Below the pieces are notes generated by a model. That model was not told the DNA's origin, made no database searches, and saw only the letters and a program-made list of their open reading frames with translations. Shown piece by piece: positions 4,715-5,441 of a DNA stretch of 5,441 bases. The stretch covers positions 1 to 5,441 of the forward strand of contig JBEKUI010000288.1 in NCBI GenBank assembly GCA_049515175.1. Reading direction: 5' to 3'. The translations under genes were made by a program, and so were the position numbers. The DNA is from JACQNR01 sp049515175 (GTDB taxonomy: Bacteria > Acidobacteriota > Terriglobia > UBA7540). Positions within the stretch are counted from its first letter, which is position 1. Each line of letters starts with the position of its first letter.

Positions 4715-5404
4715 ATGCAATACACAGATGGATTCATCGAAGACGAAGCGCTAGGGCTTTTCGGAGGGAACCATTCTCAGGCCGCCGAAAACATCAGCGG
4801 CTTTGCCGCTGGCCCGGAGCCTACTCGGTGCCCGTGCGAGCCGTGTTCCAGCGAGCGGCTGCTGTGGGAGGAAGAACTCCACAAGTCGCCGCTGAAGATT
4901 TGCAAACCGAGGGAGGCCGGCGAAAAGTGCGTAGGGTGGCTGGCCCTGTACCGTGTCGCTGGCACCGTGCACACAGAGAACGGCCACGGCAACCCCAGGC
5001 TGGGCGTCAAGCACAACGACCGTACGATTCCAGCGCAAGAAAGGTCTCGGGTCAGCCATGTATCCGACATCACGGCCAGCCCGCTCGGCCAGTGGATAAT
5101 CAAGGCATGGATTGCGCTCAACCCCTCCAGCTACGCCGCGCTGCTGAAGACCCATCAGGAGTGGCTGGACGACGAACGCCGGATGGCATGGGAATCCATC
5201 ACAACGGAGGTCGAAGACAGCGGCATCAAGGTGGCCGGGCTGTCAGACCAGGAAATAGCCGCGCACTGGAACAATCTGCGGCAGCTTCGCCATCGCGCCT
5301 GGCTGGAGAAGGAGGGCTGGCCACCCGAGGAGTCAAGCCGCAAGATGGACGAATACGTGGGCGAATGCCGTGAGCGGGCGCGGCACCTGCGTTCCTGTCG
5401 CTGA
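4715..5404 (+). CDS. hypothetical protein with Cys cluster, last visible operon gene
   Basis: This gene encodes 229 residues. ATG 4715 has AAGGAG (4702-4707) seven bases upstream, within the end of the previous gene; the longer in-frame start at 4670 lacks such a site. I do not recognise the family. Residues 38-44 (RCPCEPC) give a C-x-C-x-x-C cluster (C39, C41, C44), with C63 and C72 further on, a spacing that could hold a zinc ion. Residues 91-112 (NGHGNPRLGVKHNDRTIPAQ) are rich in His/Asn/Gly/Arg. From about 125 on the protein is mainly helical, with many Trp (W127, W132, W150, W159, W185, W196, W202) and a charged, Arg-rich C-terminus containing two more Cys (C218, C228). No signal peptide or membrane segment is seen, so it is presumably cytoplasmic. 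Its one-base spacing from the loader gene implies co-translation and a link to replication or its control, which is inference. The reading frame is well supported; the function is unknown. Confidence 0.65.
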   Translation: MQYTDGFIEDEALGLFGGNHSQAAENISGFAAGPEPTRCPCEPCSSERLLWEEELHKSPLKICKPREAGEKCVGWLALYRVAGTVHTENGHGNPRLGVKHNDRTIPAQERSRVSHVSDITASPLGQWIIKAWIALNPSSYAALLKTHQEWLDDERRMAWESITTEVEDSGIKVAGLSDQEIAAHWNNLRQLRHRAWLEKEGWPPEESSRKMDEYVGECRERARHLRSCR

Positions 5405-5441
5405 TGTTGCGCCGGTGAGTGTCACCACCGATGCGTTTCCT
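5405..5441. other. short downstream segment with a small dyad
   Basis: GGTGA-GTG-TCACC (5414-5426) is a 5-bp dyad without a following T run, so it is not a convincing terminator. A GTG at 5416 and an ATG at 5431 open frames to the window end, but neither has a ribosome site, so whether the operon continues cannot be judged. Confidence 0.3.

Noticed and set aside
3889..4737. Minus-strand open frame of 282 codons
   Set aside because: It mirrors the loader gene, which has a ribosome site, operon context and recognisable segments; the minus product looks like random composition.

Overview
The window comes from a GC-rich bacterial genome with standard Shine-Dalgarno signals. It looks like an accessory segment, either the early (replication) region of a prophage or another mobile replicon. 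The style of the proteins (a leftward DUF3102-like protein with a Pro/Ala/Glu-rich tail, next to a winged-helix replication protein) reminds me of mobile elements in Acidobacteriota. That is recall rather than proof, and the host assignment is tentative.

Layout. At the left edge (1-200, minus strand) is the N-terminal part of a PIN-domain nuclease, cut by the window end. Bases 201-768 hold no convincing gene. At 769-1464 (minus) is a 231-residue DUF3102-like protein with a GTG start. Bases 1465-2149 form a long divergent intergenic region. It holds a perfect FNR/CRP-type dyad (1966-1979), a weak sigma70-like promoter (2011-2038) and a cluster of GAAGGG repeats just before the first rightward gene. 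From 2150 to 5404 runs a tightly packed plus-strand operon of four genes: a 75-residue helix-turn-helix protein, a 384-residue lambda O-like replication initiator, a 439-residue protein whose N-terminal half resembles phage helicase loaders (the lambda P role, without a Walker ATPase motif), and a 229-residue protein of unknown function with a Cys cluster.

How the parts may work together. The order small HTH regulator, initiator, loader matches the cII-O-P order of lambdoid phages in position. The most striking feature lies inside the initiator gene. Between its N-terminal winged-helix domain and its C-terminal helical domain, the linker DNA carries a 12-bp tandem array (2745-2866), a 10-bp inverted repeat plus further copies of its core 8-mer (2697-2778), a locally AT-rich stretch, and a second 15-bp tandem array (2946-3008). 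In lambda and its relatives the replication origin, with its iterons and AT-rich unwinding region, lies at this same place inside gene O. I therefore propose that the window carries a self-contained initiator/origin/loader replication module with its origin embedded in the initiator gene. This is inference from layout and repeats. The repeats could instead simply encode an acidic, Ser-rich linker.
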